From assembly GCA_019914995.1 (NCBI GenBank), contig CM034143.1, forward strand, positions 2,296,501 through 2,360,500: a stretch of 64,000 nt of DNA. Direction: 5' to 3'. The notes below the pieces were generated by a model. That model was not told where the DNA came from. It worked only from the letters and a program-made list of their open reading frames with translations, and did no database searches. The DNA comes from Acanthochlamys bracteata (lineage: Eukaryota; Streptophyta; Magnoliopsida; Pandanales; Velloziaceae). Position 1 is the stretch's first letter; every line of letters begins with the position of its first letter. This document shows, piece by piece, positions 47,369 through 61,000 of this stretch. The position numbers and the translations under genes were made by a program.

Positions 47369-50300
47369 TCATGCTACACTACAGGCAGCTTCCTCCTGAG
47401 CATCAATAAGGGCCTCATCAGAAAATTCAGGAGGCTTTGGGATGAGTCCTAGGATCTTAAACATCATTTGATCAGCATCAAAGTCGTTGTTCGGCGTAGT
47501 CAGTAACTTCTCCCCTGTGAAGATAGAATTGGCACCGGCAAGAAAGCAAAGTGCTTGTTCAGACATGGAAAATCGAACTCTACCAGCAGATAACCTCACC
47601 ATGGCTTTGGGCATGACAATACGTGCTGTAGCAATCATGCGAATCATCTCCCATATCTCAACAGGCTGAGGAAGAAATAGTTAGCAACTTTTCTAGACTT
47701 TACTTAAACGAACTTGCTTAGCATAAACCAAGGGTTTTGTTGTTTCACTCAATGGTTTTGACAAAAGAAGAACAATAAAAAGAGAAAATTGTTCTGTACT
47801 TGAATGAGAAACGGGCCATCAACATTGCACAGATGTGGTGTTTATAGCAAAACCATCCTACCTACATATCGCAAAGTGATATATGATAACTATACATAAA
47901 GATGACTTTGCTTGAAGGTGCATTTAAATAATTTAAGACAACACCAAACTTCCTTCTTGGCAACTTCAAAATTTTCTTCTCTTACTGAATCTGTTGCAGC
48001 TGCTTCAAAGGCCAACTGATTATGTAGCAAATAATTTAGTGCCACCTACCACATTAATAAACTATTTGCCTAGTTATGGTGGATATGCACCATGTCTTAG
48101 TATACAACCGATCAAGTCAAAGCCTCAGCATGACATCAGATGAAGACACTTCTAGGGAGGGTATATACCAGTGAAAATAAAATTTCTAAAGTGCGACTAA
48201 TGTGTAGATTAAAACTAAGCATACTTGGCACTTAAGATTCTCAAGAAGAGCAAATACACTGTAAGTGAATACTAGGCACTTAAAGTTCTCAAGAAGAGCA
48301 AATACACTGTAAGTTAAATTTTCAGATTCATAAAGTTCAACTTGAATGAAACATCGCAAAACCTGTAGTCAGATTATCCTAAAATGATTAAAACAAAGTA
48401 ATGGAACACTATTTAACTACAAGAACCTGTCAGAAATTTTGAAAAGATCATTTCAAAGAGGTCATGGAGCAACCAACTGTAGCTTAAGAAACTACCTTCC
48501 TAATCTATAGATGCAGGGGAGTTGGTGCCACTTTGGCTCAAGTTAGGTCCAAATATGCATGCAAGGGTTTGATAAAATAATATATAAGGGAAATTCAAGC
48601 ATCATTATGTCGAAAAAGATATTCAAAAGTAACTTTTTCTGCCAACATAATTGTAATGAGATAATAAAAATAGTCTTGTCTCCAGATGCCGCCCAAAATA
48701 AACATGTAGTAGAGTTCTTTTATCTTTTAGAGTTTCATCAATCACTTGCTTTTGCACAGCAAAAGAGCATCAAGATTTTAACATTAGAAACATGTTCATT
48801 ACATTAACACTGCTCGCAAAGAATGAAGGTACCTTTTGATCTTGTAGGGGTGTACCCTTGACTGCAACCAAAGCATTGATTGGAACACTCTCAGGATGCA
48901 TGGGTAAGGTGGCCAAAGTGTGCAACAATCCAACTCTGTCTTCTTCCTCTTCTCCAAGACCAATAATACCACCTGCACATGAAACCACCGCCCATTACTT
49001 TGATGGAAATGAATGAAGACTTCTAAATCGAAAAAGAAATCAAATTAATGTGTGGCAACTACTGTCTATCGGACTATTTCCAAGGTACGATCACGAAATA
49101 TTGTGTGAAGTTTCTATAGTGAATCTCACAGGATTACTGACCATTTGGAACACAAGTCACCTCAGCAAGACAATGAAACACTGCAAAAATTATTCTAATC
49201 TGAAACACGGCATGTTATGCTAAATTTTAATATGACAGCACACTACTTTCTTTACAGTATTAAAAAAGTTCTTGAGCTATATAATGCACTTAAATCAGAC
49301 TTTTATATAGTGCTACAAGATAATAAGACAGCACGAAACATAGATACAACAATGCAACATATAAGAAACTATATTTGACTAAAATCGTTATTTACACTAA
49401 TGTACATAATTTAAAAAATAAAAGATAAGGTGTATATTGATATGGATGTTAGTAATTGGAAAAACAAAACATAAGGTGCATATTTGATGCAAATGGTGAC
49501 TGTGAGATAGTCCCAAACTCCACTCAACCATGTGATATGACATGAATGTACAGCCAAATATCTAGGACTGATTTCAGAGAGAAACAATCTTCATCCAAAG
49601 GGAACACAGCGAAATGATTTCGACAATTGCTTTAAAATAGTAAAAATGTAAAATTCTCTTTAGGTCTACAACTTTTGTGCAACTCATCAATCACCATTAG
49701 AACGCATGGAACTACAGCATACACTACTATCATGCCAACTACCTTGTCACATCAAAAGATAAAATGCAAACAACATTACATACATGATATATCACTAGTA
49801 ACGGTGGAAAAGGTAGCATTCAGTTATGCCAGTCACCTTATAGAATGTTCATCCGTCTCTACCTCAAAAGATAGAGAACTACTTTCTAGTTATATATTTG
49901 ATTATGACAAAATCTACACAAAAAGTATCAATTATGGACAAAAACTAAGAGTTCCACCTGAACAGACATTTATGCCTGCATCACGGACATGTTTCAATGT
50001 TTCCAATCTCTCATCATAAGACCGAGTTGTAATTATGTTTGGATAATATTCTCTTGAAGTATCAAGGTTATGATTGTACGCAGTAAGACCAGCCTTTTTC
50101 AGCTCAACTGCTTGCTGCTTCTCTAGCATACCCAGGGTGCAACAAACTTCCATGCCCATACTCCTGCGACACAACGAGAATCCATGCTCAATATAAACTT
50201 GAAATTGCGAGAACTGTAAGATTACTGGCCAAACAAATGCATTTATGTTTCACATTACATCAGTAGGACAAATAAATAATTGAAAAAACTTGGAAATTGA

Positions 50301-53300
50301 ATTAATTATCATTATAAACATGAAAACATGATTAAAAAGGCCCACACATTCATCTAATTGGAATTCTCATCTGGTAACCTCACAACATTCTTGCTTCTCA
50401 CCGAATTTCCTTAACATAATCAAGGATCTGACTAAAGTTAGTCTTCCTGCCTACTGTATCTCTCCAAGCAGCACCCATGCAGAACCGTGTGCTACCAGCT
50501 TCCTTTGCCTATAAAACACCTCTAGAAATAAGTAGCATGAACAAAATAAAAAGCCAAGTAGTAGGAAAAAGCAAAAAGGTAAAGAAGTTAATAGATGAAA
50601 GAAACTTCTTGTACATTCCAATGAATAATTGATACAAAAAGAACTCTTGGACCAGTGATCGATGAAAAACTATGAGCATAAAAATAGGAATGTTCACTTT
50701 CAAGTTATCTTTAATAGGTTCAGGTCTTGGGGGGTTTAATAGCTTTCTGAAATTGCTAAAATCTTCATTACAACATAGACTATCCTGTTAAAATTTTAAT
50801 GAAATCCCACCAATGATTTATCATGTAGATGATATCATACTAGGCATTTATATTTTAGATATGTATAGACATTTAAAGCACATGACACGATTGATCTATG
50901 GTTGGCATCAGGTTGCTTCCACAGCACTTTTAGACAGAATATAGACTATAAGCACATGAAGTTAATAGGATTATTTTCTCCTGCTAAGAAGACCATTGTC
51001 TTATCCTGCTAAATTAATTTGCAAATTGCTGGTCCCACTAAAACATAAAAATTTGGATAATATGTAAAACAGGCAAGGCATGCTCACTTTAGGTGTTTCT
51101 AATGGAAGTCAAACCCGTTTCCAGGAGATATATCCTGGATCATACAAGAACATTTCTTGTCTAATAGTGATTAGCTTCATGATTATAATCGCTAAACTCT
51201 GGCTAATGATGCAAAAGTGATCTTTACAATTCAAGAAAGCTAAAGCATGATGATTTAGAAAAACATGACGATGTAGAAAGCTAACAGCGCAAAACCTTAT
51301 CCGCAATTTACAAGTTCAGCTTTGAAAGAAAATTTTGCAATCAGAATGGTAGCATAAATTAATACCCATGTCAGCGAGAAGCTTAATAAGGTTGAATTTT
51401 GTTAAGATGAAAGACCAATCAAACTTTCAAGTAACTAAATATATGATGTCAACATGTACTATCCAGTGAATAGTTTGTCACCTTTCAATCAATTTGTTCA
51501 TTAAAGTAGCACCAAAGAGAACAGCCTAGCAGGATCTAAAAAAACATAATGATGCTGGAACCTTGCATTTTGTAAATGTCAAATAAATTCTGAGAATGGA
51601 AGCAAGTATTAAGTAAATTAAAGAGTTCTATATGGAAAACACTTTTTTACTGTACCTTTTTGGCAGCTTCGAGAACAACATCTTTGTTCATTAACCTCTG
51701 AGCTTTTACACCAGTGTCATATCTTGATGACTGGGGGCAATATGAACAATCTTCACTACATCCACCAGTCTTGATCGAAAGAAGGGTGCATTGCTGTACT
51801 TCTCGAAATTTGTGAACATGCCTATGAACTTGAGCCTAATGAGACAGCCATCAGATCTAAAGAAATGATAGTTGAACAATAGCGTATTCAACCAAAATGA
51901 GCAAGAAACATATAGTAAACAGCATATATTCTCCACAAACTAATTCTTTAAACAAGGTAAAAAGACTTTTTAACTGCTCAAACACTTCATATATAAGGTC
52001 CCTTTCCATTCTATGTTTTTGGTAATATCATAAATAGGAAACTGTAGTATGACTCAATTCCAAGTTCCAAACAGTTGGGGGGAAACCAAATTGATCAAGT
52101 GATACTGCAACAAGTATATCTGCTGAGCCTAAACATACTTGCAATGTATGCAACACCACCCTCCACAACCTACCTTTACCTATATTATGAGAAGTAGAAC
52201 CTAACAACATGCAAACTAAAGCTTTTTCCATATCTTCACTTTTTACTTGGTATCAGCCCCAAGTAGAATTTGTTTGCCAGGCAACACTAGTATCATGATG
52301 GCTTTTAATGCAATACATAAAATGAACAAAGTATATATTATCAGCCATCTTTGTGATTTTGACCCATATATGAGAAGCTACTAAAAGATCATATACATTA
52401 TAAATGTAAATAAGTAGCAACCTAGGTGCTTCAAACAAGTATGTCTTAATCAACTATTATTCAATTCCACTCTCACAATTACATTCACTATGCATTCCAT
52501 CATAAACTAAAGAAGTGATAATCATTCCACATTATACTTAGCCCTTATGTAATTTCTTCTCATACTAAGAATGAGTCAATTGCAGGTGATACTACATAAA
52601 ACTATGTTAAGAATTGAGACATTATCAAGGGTCCATGATTAAAAAACTATTAGGCAATTATATTCATTCCTCAGTTCTAGAAAGATAATTGGAAAAACTC
52701 AGCGCAATAATAAGAAAGCTCCCTCATGATAGAAGAAGTGTCCATTTGTTTGCATATCCATAGGAAGGTTTTAAGTTGCTATTACTTGCAGCAGTAAGAA
52801 GAAGAGGTTTGATGCTATCAACGCATTTTGGAAGCACAGATCAAATGCCTGGATGGACTTGGTTGGTTTCCAAAAGTGCGTGGCGTAACATTCTATAGTC
52901 ACATAATGAGGTAAAGGCTCTCCAATATTATTACTAGAAAAGAACAGAATGTGTTGGGAGTGTAATTCTTAGGGTAAACTGGATGTACAAGAATAACCAT
53001 TCAACATATTTGGTTATCACCTTCGTGTTAAAAGCAAGTCAATTTATTACAAAGATTAAGCTTTTCTTTCCGATACTGGTTAATCTAAACATAATATGCA
53101 ACAATGACGTTATTTTAGCAACTCCAAACTTGAAGAAATACCAAACTCGATGCACTAGAAAACGTGAAATTCATAGAGGTAACAATTTGAATTGGTGGGT
53201 CGGTTTCGAGTCGATTTATTTGATAACCGCGTCAAAGTCATTCACCCTAATCCAACTCATGAATTTATACAAGTCAAAATATCAATTCTAATTCAATCTA

Positions 53301-54879
53301 TTTAATAACCAGATCAAACTCAAATCAATCTATTTAATAATTAATATTATTAATTTTATTTCTATACTTTTAAACTTAAGTGAAATTATAAAATCAGCTG
53401 GAATGAATGTTGTATGGTGTTTTTTATTAAGAGATCCGGTGAGTGTCCGTCGTGCATTTCCTAATATTTTTATCGATCATTAGAATATTTAAAGAAATTT
53501 ATTTTTATTTTAAATATATGGTGATATATAAAATTTTATGATTATAGATACATAGTAATATTTTTTATAAACATTTTGATAAACATAACTAGCTGAAAAA
53601 TTTTGATAAAATTTTTTCTACAAAACCTAAATTCGTCATTAAAAAAACACCTACACAGTAATACTGCATTATAATTCTCATATTGCATTATCTTATAAAT
53701 ACAATATAATTATAAAAGTAAATGAGTAATTATAAATACAATATAATTATAATAATTTATTCACAATTTACTATATTGAATTTTTTTTTGTTATTGTCAA
53801 ATATTTATTATACGATAAGAGAAAATCAGAAAAGAGTTGTTCTTTTGAAAGGTGACAATTCGGATTGATGAATTAGTTTCGGATTAATCCAGATCGACCC
53901 ATTTAATAATCGAGTCAAATTTACTAAACCCTAAACCAAACTATAAATTTATACGGATCAAAATTGTCAATCTTAATCCGAATTAATGATTCGATTTCGG
54001 ATTGAATTTTCGGTCGGGTCATATATTGCCACCTCTAGGAATTCACAAAAAGAGCTCTAACAAGCTAGATTGATTTCCTCTCTTCTTATATTAGCTCTTG
54101 TAAACAAAGTTGCTGCCCATTGCTGCGTCTAGTTATTCTAAAAATACACATATATAGAGACACCTCAAGATCAAAATTCTGTCTAGAAACCTAGTGTTAG
54201 GGTGTATAAAAGTAATTGACCAGAAAGCCATGTAATAGCCAATGCGTAAAAGAGGAAATTTCTGCAATCAAGGGCCTACAATTTTAACTATATGAATGAT
54301 TACCTCTAGAGTGATTCATGCTACGATATGTCACTATATGAGAGACGCATACAAACAAAAGGGGACAGAACTTTCTAGCCTCTGGAATTGCAAGAATTCT
54401 ACTACATCCGTTGGCATGGTAGTTAATGATTGATTGGATTGGATAAATTTGAACTTTTTTTTTTCTAATAATAAGCTCATTACTTCTAAAACAATGCAGC
54501 ACGAAATTGGTTCTTGTCCAATTTAAAAAAAGAAAAATGAGTGCAAACAAGCAACCATCTAACAAAAATTAATAAAACTGCACCAGGGATAACGTTGCTC
54601 TCTATTTCGCCACAAGACCACAAAAAAAAAGAAACAAAAAACCAATGCCATTATTAACGAAGGTATTAGTATAAACGGTGAGGAATTGTTTCTTACACCA
54701 TGAAACAGAAGATCGAGAACCGGCGATTCGTAGATAGATTTTATCTCCTCCTTCTTCCAATCATTCCTCGGACCCTCCCGAATTGTTCGCTCCGCCTCCA
54801 CCGCCGCCGCAGAGGTCGAGTACCCCGCCGTCCCCGGCGGAAGAATCAAGCGTGACCGGAAAGATCTGATCAAAATCAT
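47369..54879 (-). CDS. BIO2: Biotin synthase, mitochondrial
   Basis: Six exons join in phase to 370 residues: 54697-54879, 51656-51835, 50402-50508, 49958-50163, 48833-48972 and 47369-47665. All introns are GT-AG; the exon 1 donor is GGT|GTAAGA. Biotin synthase is a radical-SAM enzyme that inserts sulfur into dethiobiotin, the last step of biotin synthesis, in plant mitochondria. The CxxxCxxC motif binding the 4Fe-4S cluster is [12 protein letters not shown] (Cys 87, 91, 94). [25 protein letters not shown] and the C-terminal [16 protein letters not shown] complete the barrel signatures. Residues 1-about 28 are Arg/Ser-rich without acidic residues ([10 protein letters not shown]), as expected of a mitochondrial targeting peptide. 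Length is close to the roughly 378 residues of the Arabidopsis protein. All expected active-site regions are present, so the gene looks intact. Confidence 0.97.
48227..48322. repeat. 48-bp tandem duplication in BIO2 intron 5
   Basis: GGCACTTAARRTTCTCAAGA and then AGAGCAAATACACTGTAAGT occurs at 48227 and again at 48275, with only two mismatches over the compared core. Confidence 0.93.
51836..54696 (-). other. BIO2 intron 1 (2.9 kb)
   Basis: The intron separates the targeting-peptide exon from the cluster-binding exon (acceptor CTCATTAG before 51835). It holds the second hAT-like element; otherwise no feature was seen. Confidence 0.85.
53174..54037. mobile_element. hAT-like non-autonomous transposon, copy 2
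   Basis: The left end is TAGAGGTAACAATTTG; the complement of the right end is TAGAGGTGGCAATATATG. The 8-bp target duplication is GAAATTCA (53166-53173) versus GGAATTCA (54038-54045), seven of eight matching. The arms share long runs with copy 1: AATCCAACTCATGAATTTATAC at the left, ATCGACCCATTTAATAATCG and TTTATACGGATCAAAATTGTC at the right. It is 864 bp, has no transposase, and lies in BIO2 intron 1. Confidence 0.83.
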
Positions 54880-57570
54880 CGGTGTAGAGAAACGGAACTA
54901 ATTCGAATGGGATCGCAAATGATGAAACCAAGGAAGATCAATAATTCGAGAGCGGAAGTCGCTAACTAATAGTTGCTGCTACCAACTCTCGTGGGGACTG
55001 TTGTTTGTTTGCATGACACTTGAGAGCAAGAGTGGATGGATCTGTGAGGAAAATATATTTGATTTTTTGATTTCCTTTTTCTTTTTTAAGCCGATGCGTG
55101 TATGGTGAGAGGTCTGTCCCCACCGTCCGATTTACCTTGAGATAGTGTAGGGTAACTAATTTGTTTGTCACATTTGAAGCCTTAATCTTTTTTTTAAACA
55201 AAAAGTATCCTAATTAGGGGTTCAATTTTTTTTATGAGCATTTTTATTTAAAAATATGGGCTGATCTTATTAGGGGATAATTCATTTTTAAATAATTTAT
55301 TTTTATTTTTAGTATAATTATTATTCTAAAAAATAAAAACTTAGATTTGTTTTTAAAATATTTCAATATTATTTATTTAAAAATTTATTTTATAAATACT
55401 TTCAAATGTTTCTAAGTATAAGTTTTTTAAATTGAAAATTAAAAATAATAAAAAGTATAGACACATTTTTTAATATATTGATTTATTCATATTCTGTAAA
55501 TTTAAAAATATTATAAAAATTATTTTTTAAGACAGTGAAAAAAAGTGTGTTTTAAATTAGGAATAAAATGAATCCTCAAACATTCACTTAACTCGTTTAA
55601 CCCTAAAAAACGTATAATTAAATTCATTTATTAGTGTAATATTAGTAATCTGTCCTCTATACAAAATATCCTAACCACTTCAACCATAAATTCCCAACTT
55701 ATATTTTTATATCATCATGATTCTTAATTAATATTATTTATTTTACAAGGTTATCTATTAAATTAAACGAGTCCGCTTACCTCACTTAATCTCGTAATCT
55801 CACTTTTAGAGAAAACAGAACCTAAACACTATTAATAAGTGCCTAACTTGTCTCTATGCATGAGCACTTTTAATGTTATAATTGTTAACCATATTTTTTT
55901 ATGTGTTACCTGCTGGAGTCCTCTTAATTCTATTAACCCTCATAAGAAGATAATTTATTTGATGAGTTAAGAGTATTTTACATGTGCTTATTCTGAACTT
56001 TAATTTATAGGCGTTTGGAACTTTTGATACACCTTTTTAAAGCAGCTTACGGCGGTTTTGAATTATTAACAAACAAAAATATTAAATAGGTGCTTTTAAC
56101 AAAAGTTGTGAAGGATGTTTTTCACTTGAGATATAAATATAATGACCATTTTATTTGCAATAAATTAATAAAATCATATAGATTGTCAACCACATTATTT
56201 TTGTCAATTTTTATTTTATTCTTCTTCTACCCACCCATTCGATACTTTCTTACTCCGCTCTTATGTTGCTCTGCTCCTGGTGCTTGCGATCCTTCAAAAA
56301 ATGTAACTTTTTATGAAGTTGCGTATACGTATTGAGCTGTGATTCCGATTCCTGTAGAATATACTTTCGATTTAGGATTTTCATCAATCCTCCTTTTTTT
56401 ATTAGAAACGGAAAAGAACTCCGCCTCCACTCAATTTCTACTAGTCTTTCTCTTTATTATCTTATCTCTCTCTAACTAATGTTTGATTTTTTAAAATTGT
56501 TTGAAAATAAGATTTGCTGAGAACTTCTTTGAGGGGAAAAAAAAGATTTGTTGAGAATTGACCTTCAGGATATGCTTTAAAATTCAACTTTTTTACGTAT
56601 TTACTTTTATTGTAGTTTTTTATTATGAATTATTTCTGCAGTCTTTTTATGTTGAGTTGTTTCTTAATTGTTTAATTTCGAAGAGATAATTTTGTTATCA
56701 TATTTGTGCTGCTGTTTGATTTTTTTGTTCCCTTTCTGAAGTCGATTTGTTCTTAGATTTGTAACATTTCATTAGCTCTCTATAGTTTCTGTTAATGTAC
56801 TTGGATTGTACTTAAGGGGGTTAGCATAAAATTTTAAGAGATATAAGTCATTGAGGTTCACTAAAAATTCATGAATACGATTTAATATAGTGGTAACTTA
56901 TTGTAAAAAGAATTAAATCCAAAAGAATCAATAGGAGAGTTTGGGAAGATTGGAGAAACCTCGTGTCCTTTTTATAAAATTAATGTGTGAATTGATGTGA
57001 ACTACTACAATATAGGGGATAAGAATTTGTGAGTTGTCATTAAACTGACTAATTTAAAATTTTTTTCTTATGTGAACAATGTAGAGGTTTAAAAATTGGA
57101 TTTTTTTGTTTTTGTTTTTTCTTACTGTATCAACATGTGATGATTGTTGTTGTCTTCAACTTCTTACGGTTTGCATTCCGAGAATTATAAATTAGTTTTT
57201 ATATGTTTCAGCACAACTCACTTTTGTTTTATCCACCAACTGACATCTATTAGTATGTATATTATCATTCTGTTGCAAATTTCTTGTAGATGTTGAATAT
57301 AGAAGGAATTAATTTTACGTGACTTGTATAGAAACTACTTCATATGCATTGTATATCTCTTCAAAAGCGTTATATGACTTTTTTCAAAAAATACTATTTG
57401 ATATGATTATGATGAAATTCATTTAGTATGGAATTAATATAAATAATACCTTAAATGGATAAGAAATGTCAGTTAGTTGAATGGTTGAATGCCTTTATTA
57501 TGGAATTCATGTACATAATACCTTATTGTCTTTTTTATGAGGGCTTATTGCCTTGCTATCTTGATAATAT
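54880..57570. other. BIO2 upstream region and gene-free AT-rich DNA
   Basis: The BIO2 5' UTR and promoter lie just right of 54879; no clear TATA box was identified. From 55217 to 55565 an AT-rich MITE-like block is present. No gene was recognised in the remainder. Confidence 0.5.
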
Positions 57571-58060
57571 GAAATGAGATGGTTTGGTATTTTAATGGTT
57601 AAATATTATTATTGTGAGAATTTAAGCTACACTAATCTTATCAAAGAGATTTGGTTGTTGCCTAAATGCTTCCTTACTGGCCTTATAATAGTTTCTAAGG
57701 AATTGTTGTATCGTGCAATGCTAATGAGATGGTTGGGTGCTTTGTTATCTTTTGTCCTCTATTTTTAAGATATAGTTGGAATTATTTAGAAATTTTGAGA
57801 TGAGATGGTTTGGAAATTTGATGTTAATTATATTATTATTGTGAGAATGTAAAATACACTTATTTTAGCCATAGAGATTTGGTTGTTATCTAGATACTTT
57901 CGTGTTGGCTCTATAATAATTTATGAGGAATTGTTGTCTTGTACAATGTTAAATGAGACTGTTGAGTGCCTTTAAAGCTCACTAATGTAATTCTGAGAGT
58001 ATAAGAAACTACATTGATCATATAGAGTATGGACATTTAGATGTCTTGTCCCTTGTATTT
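57571..58060. repeat. Degenerate direct repeats, about 227-bp period
   Basis: Copy 1 (about 57571-57745) and copy 2 (about 57797-57972) share GAGATGGTTTGG, ATTATTATTGTGAGAAT, AGAGATTTGGTTGTT, GGAATTGTTGT and CAATG-TAAATGAGA in order. A weaker third copy follows at about 57990-58060 (TGAGAGTATAAGAAACTACA...ATTTAGATG). Confidence 0.75.
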
Positions 58061-61000
58061 GTATGGCTTATTTTTGCATCGCATATATGGGATTTAAGAT
58101 TTGGGGTCTCAAGTTTAGGACAGGCTTATGATTGCTTAATGATGATGATTGAGAGTGAGCTAAAATTTTAAACCCTAAGCCTTAGAGTAACTCTTGGGAG
58201 GAATTCAAGCTTGTAGACTTGGCTACTTAAGTTGGATAGAAAGACATTTTAGAGTAAGCAAATTAAGTTTTGTTTCTAACTTATAACATTTTAAACTTGT
58301 CTTTCTTTGATTGCTAACTAATTACTGGAACATTCTTTTCGTTGATGCGTGCAAGTTTGTTGTTGGAGCAAGTAACAAGTAAAGCATAGAATCAAAAAAA
58401 AAATTGAAGTGGACTTGTAAGACATTGATCAGTATAGGGATTTTTTTTTCTAAGTAGGTTTTCTACATAAAGTTAATTTGTTATTATCATTATACAAGTG
58501 ATTGATGTTTCATATATGCATAGAACTAAATCTGTAAGTTAATTATATATTTCCAGAAATGTTGTTCATATACACATATATGTCTATTTTAATTACATGA
58601 TCAATTAATGTATACTTCCTATCAATTTCAAATAAACATTTTGAGCTTTTTTTTCCTATTTTTTTATGCACATCTATATCTACAAGTTCTTTTTATTTTA
58701 TAACAATATTTTCTTTACGAGCACATCAATTTTTATAATAATATTTATGCACATCTATACGTACAAGTTTTTTTTTATGCAAATCAATATTTTATAACAT
58801 TTTTTTATGCACATCAATTAATTTTTATATGATCAATTTACGAGCAACGGGGCGACGCCAGAGGCTTTTTCTATATCTCCTTCTTTATGGTATGGATCTC
58901 TTGGCGCTTAATGAGCGACGACAGTGGTTTCACTAATCTCGTCCCATTTTCTCCTTTTTTTTCGTTTTCGATGATCTTTTTGTTTGATTTTTCATTGATA
59001 ATTGAAGATGGTTTAACTGAAATAGATAGAAACAGTTTAATAAGTGTTCTCAATTTGGTCTCAATGTTGTTGATTTTATGATAGGTTTTTTGAACCATTC
59101 AACATCTTAGCATTGATTATGAGCTCTTCATCTTTTGCATTTGATGGATTCTGGTGCATCTGTTGAGTTGATACTTATTGCATGATGCTAGAACTCTGAA
59201 TGGTTTTACCTTTTCTGTTGTGTTTTATTATTTGTGTAGAACTCTGGATGGCTTATCTTTTGTGTTGAAATTGGTAGATCCAATAGTTGACCCGAGGGGT
59301 TAATCTGTTGACCTATTGATTCGGACCACAACTTGGGTCAACACTCGTTTCAGGTCTGACAATTATGAACGAAACAGAGTTTTAGATACAGTTCTCAAGA
59401 GATCAAATTTTGTTATTTTTTGTGCGCTTGTAGCACGTATATGGCACAATTAGTATAATTTGTACTTCTAACTTTAACCAATATTTTGTATTTTAGATTT
59501 TTCAAATTTTATGAAAGATGTTTATAAAATATTTTTAAAATCCATCAAACTTCTAAACAACAAGTGTCGTAGTTAATTACTGGTATAATATTATTAGCAA
59601 TATAATACGTATTTTTTAACCTAATTATAATCTAAGTTTGCACGAGAATATCAAAAGTTACTTAACAATTTGGATTTTTCCATTTAATTTATAACATTTG
59701 ATTATGAACAACGAAATATCGTTACCAATCCATCATTGGCATCATTTGATACACTAGAATAAGTGGAATAGTATTATTAATAACAACTTCAATTTTTGCA
59801 AAAATATAAGATTGTATCTTTATACTTTGCAAGGAATATGGTGTTGTTTCGCGGAGCATTTCATAGCGTTTAGAAAGATCACATTTATTTCACATTTTTT
59901 AATAAAATTTTTATAATTTATTTAAAATTTGAAAATATGGAATAATTTTATATTGTAAGAATTTGTTATTATTTAGTTTTTTTTAAAAATATAACTTATT
60001 TTTTTTAAAAACTTAAGAATATTTTTCATTCAAATATTTTTTTATTTTATAAGCACTTTCGAACATGTATACTTATACGTAACACTAACAAGTCTTATTT
60101 ATATAAATGGTAATAATCTTGCTTTTGGTGACATTTGATAAGCTTATTTGTTCAAATAAACCGTTTATAAGTATCACATAATAATAAATTCCTTTGAAAT
60201 TTCTTTCTTTTTTTGCAATGTAAGTATTTAATAAACACTTTAAAATAAGTTATGAACCATAATTTTCTTAAATAAGCCACACGCGGTTTACTTTTTGATA
60301 ACATTTTCTCTCTTGAAAGCAAAGATTTGACTCGAATCAATAATAATTAATAATTATAATTATTATTATCAATTATAAATTATTAACAATTAATAATTTA
60401 TAAATTAATTAATTACTCTTAAATTAGTTATTATTTAAATATTAAATAGCCTTGGTGTTTGATCTTAGAATTCGGATATTTTGGTAAATCCGGAATTGGC
60501 CGATTAAATTAAATAAATTCAGATTGAATTCAGGTTGATCTGAAATTAAATTATCTGTATAATTACTTATATAGTATATACTATCTACTAATTAAAAAAT
60601 ATTTTAAATAATAATATTGAATTTTAATTATATATATATTAATTTATTATATTTAGATTAATATTTTACTTAATTATAGATTATTAAATTAAAAATTTTA
60701 TTTAGATCTAAGAATTAAAATTTGTAATTCTTATTTAGTAATGTTCACGGTTATGAAAATCGGGATATTAGGTTAGAATGTTTCGCCTGAGTATGATCAT
60801 AAAATCGGAATCTTAAAATAAGATCGTAAAGTTTTACATACCGTTCAATTTTATAAAAAAAATTTTAATACTATTAAAGATCTTTTATAAAATTTTTTCT
60901 AATATTTTTTCTAAAAAAATTAGCACATTTAAAAAAAATAAAATTCTTTTAAATTTTATACAAAATTTCTTTATATTTTAAAGAAAATTTTTCAAAATTA

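Noticed and set aside
49675-50019. 114-codon plus-strand frame
   Set aside because: It overlaps BIO2 exon 4 antisense and intron 4; no recognised protein.
52983-53291. 102-codon plus-strand frame
   Set aside because: It runs across the boundary of the hAT-like element and has no domain similarity.
54695-54700. Alternative BIO2 exon 1 donor CATG|GTGTAA
   Set aside because: It shifts phase relative to exon 2; GGT|GTAAGA two bases on keeps the frame and fits the donor consensus better.
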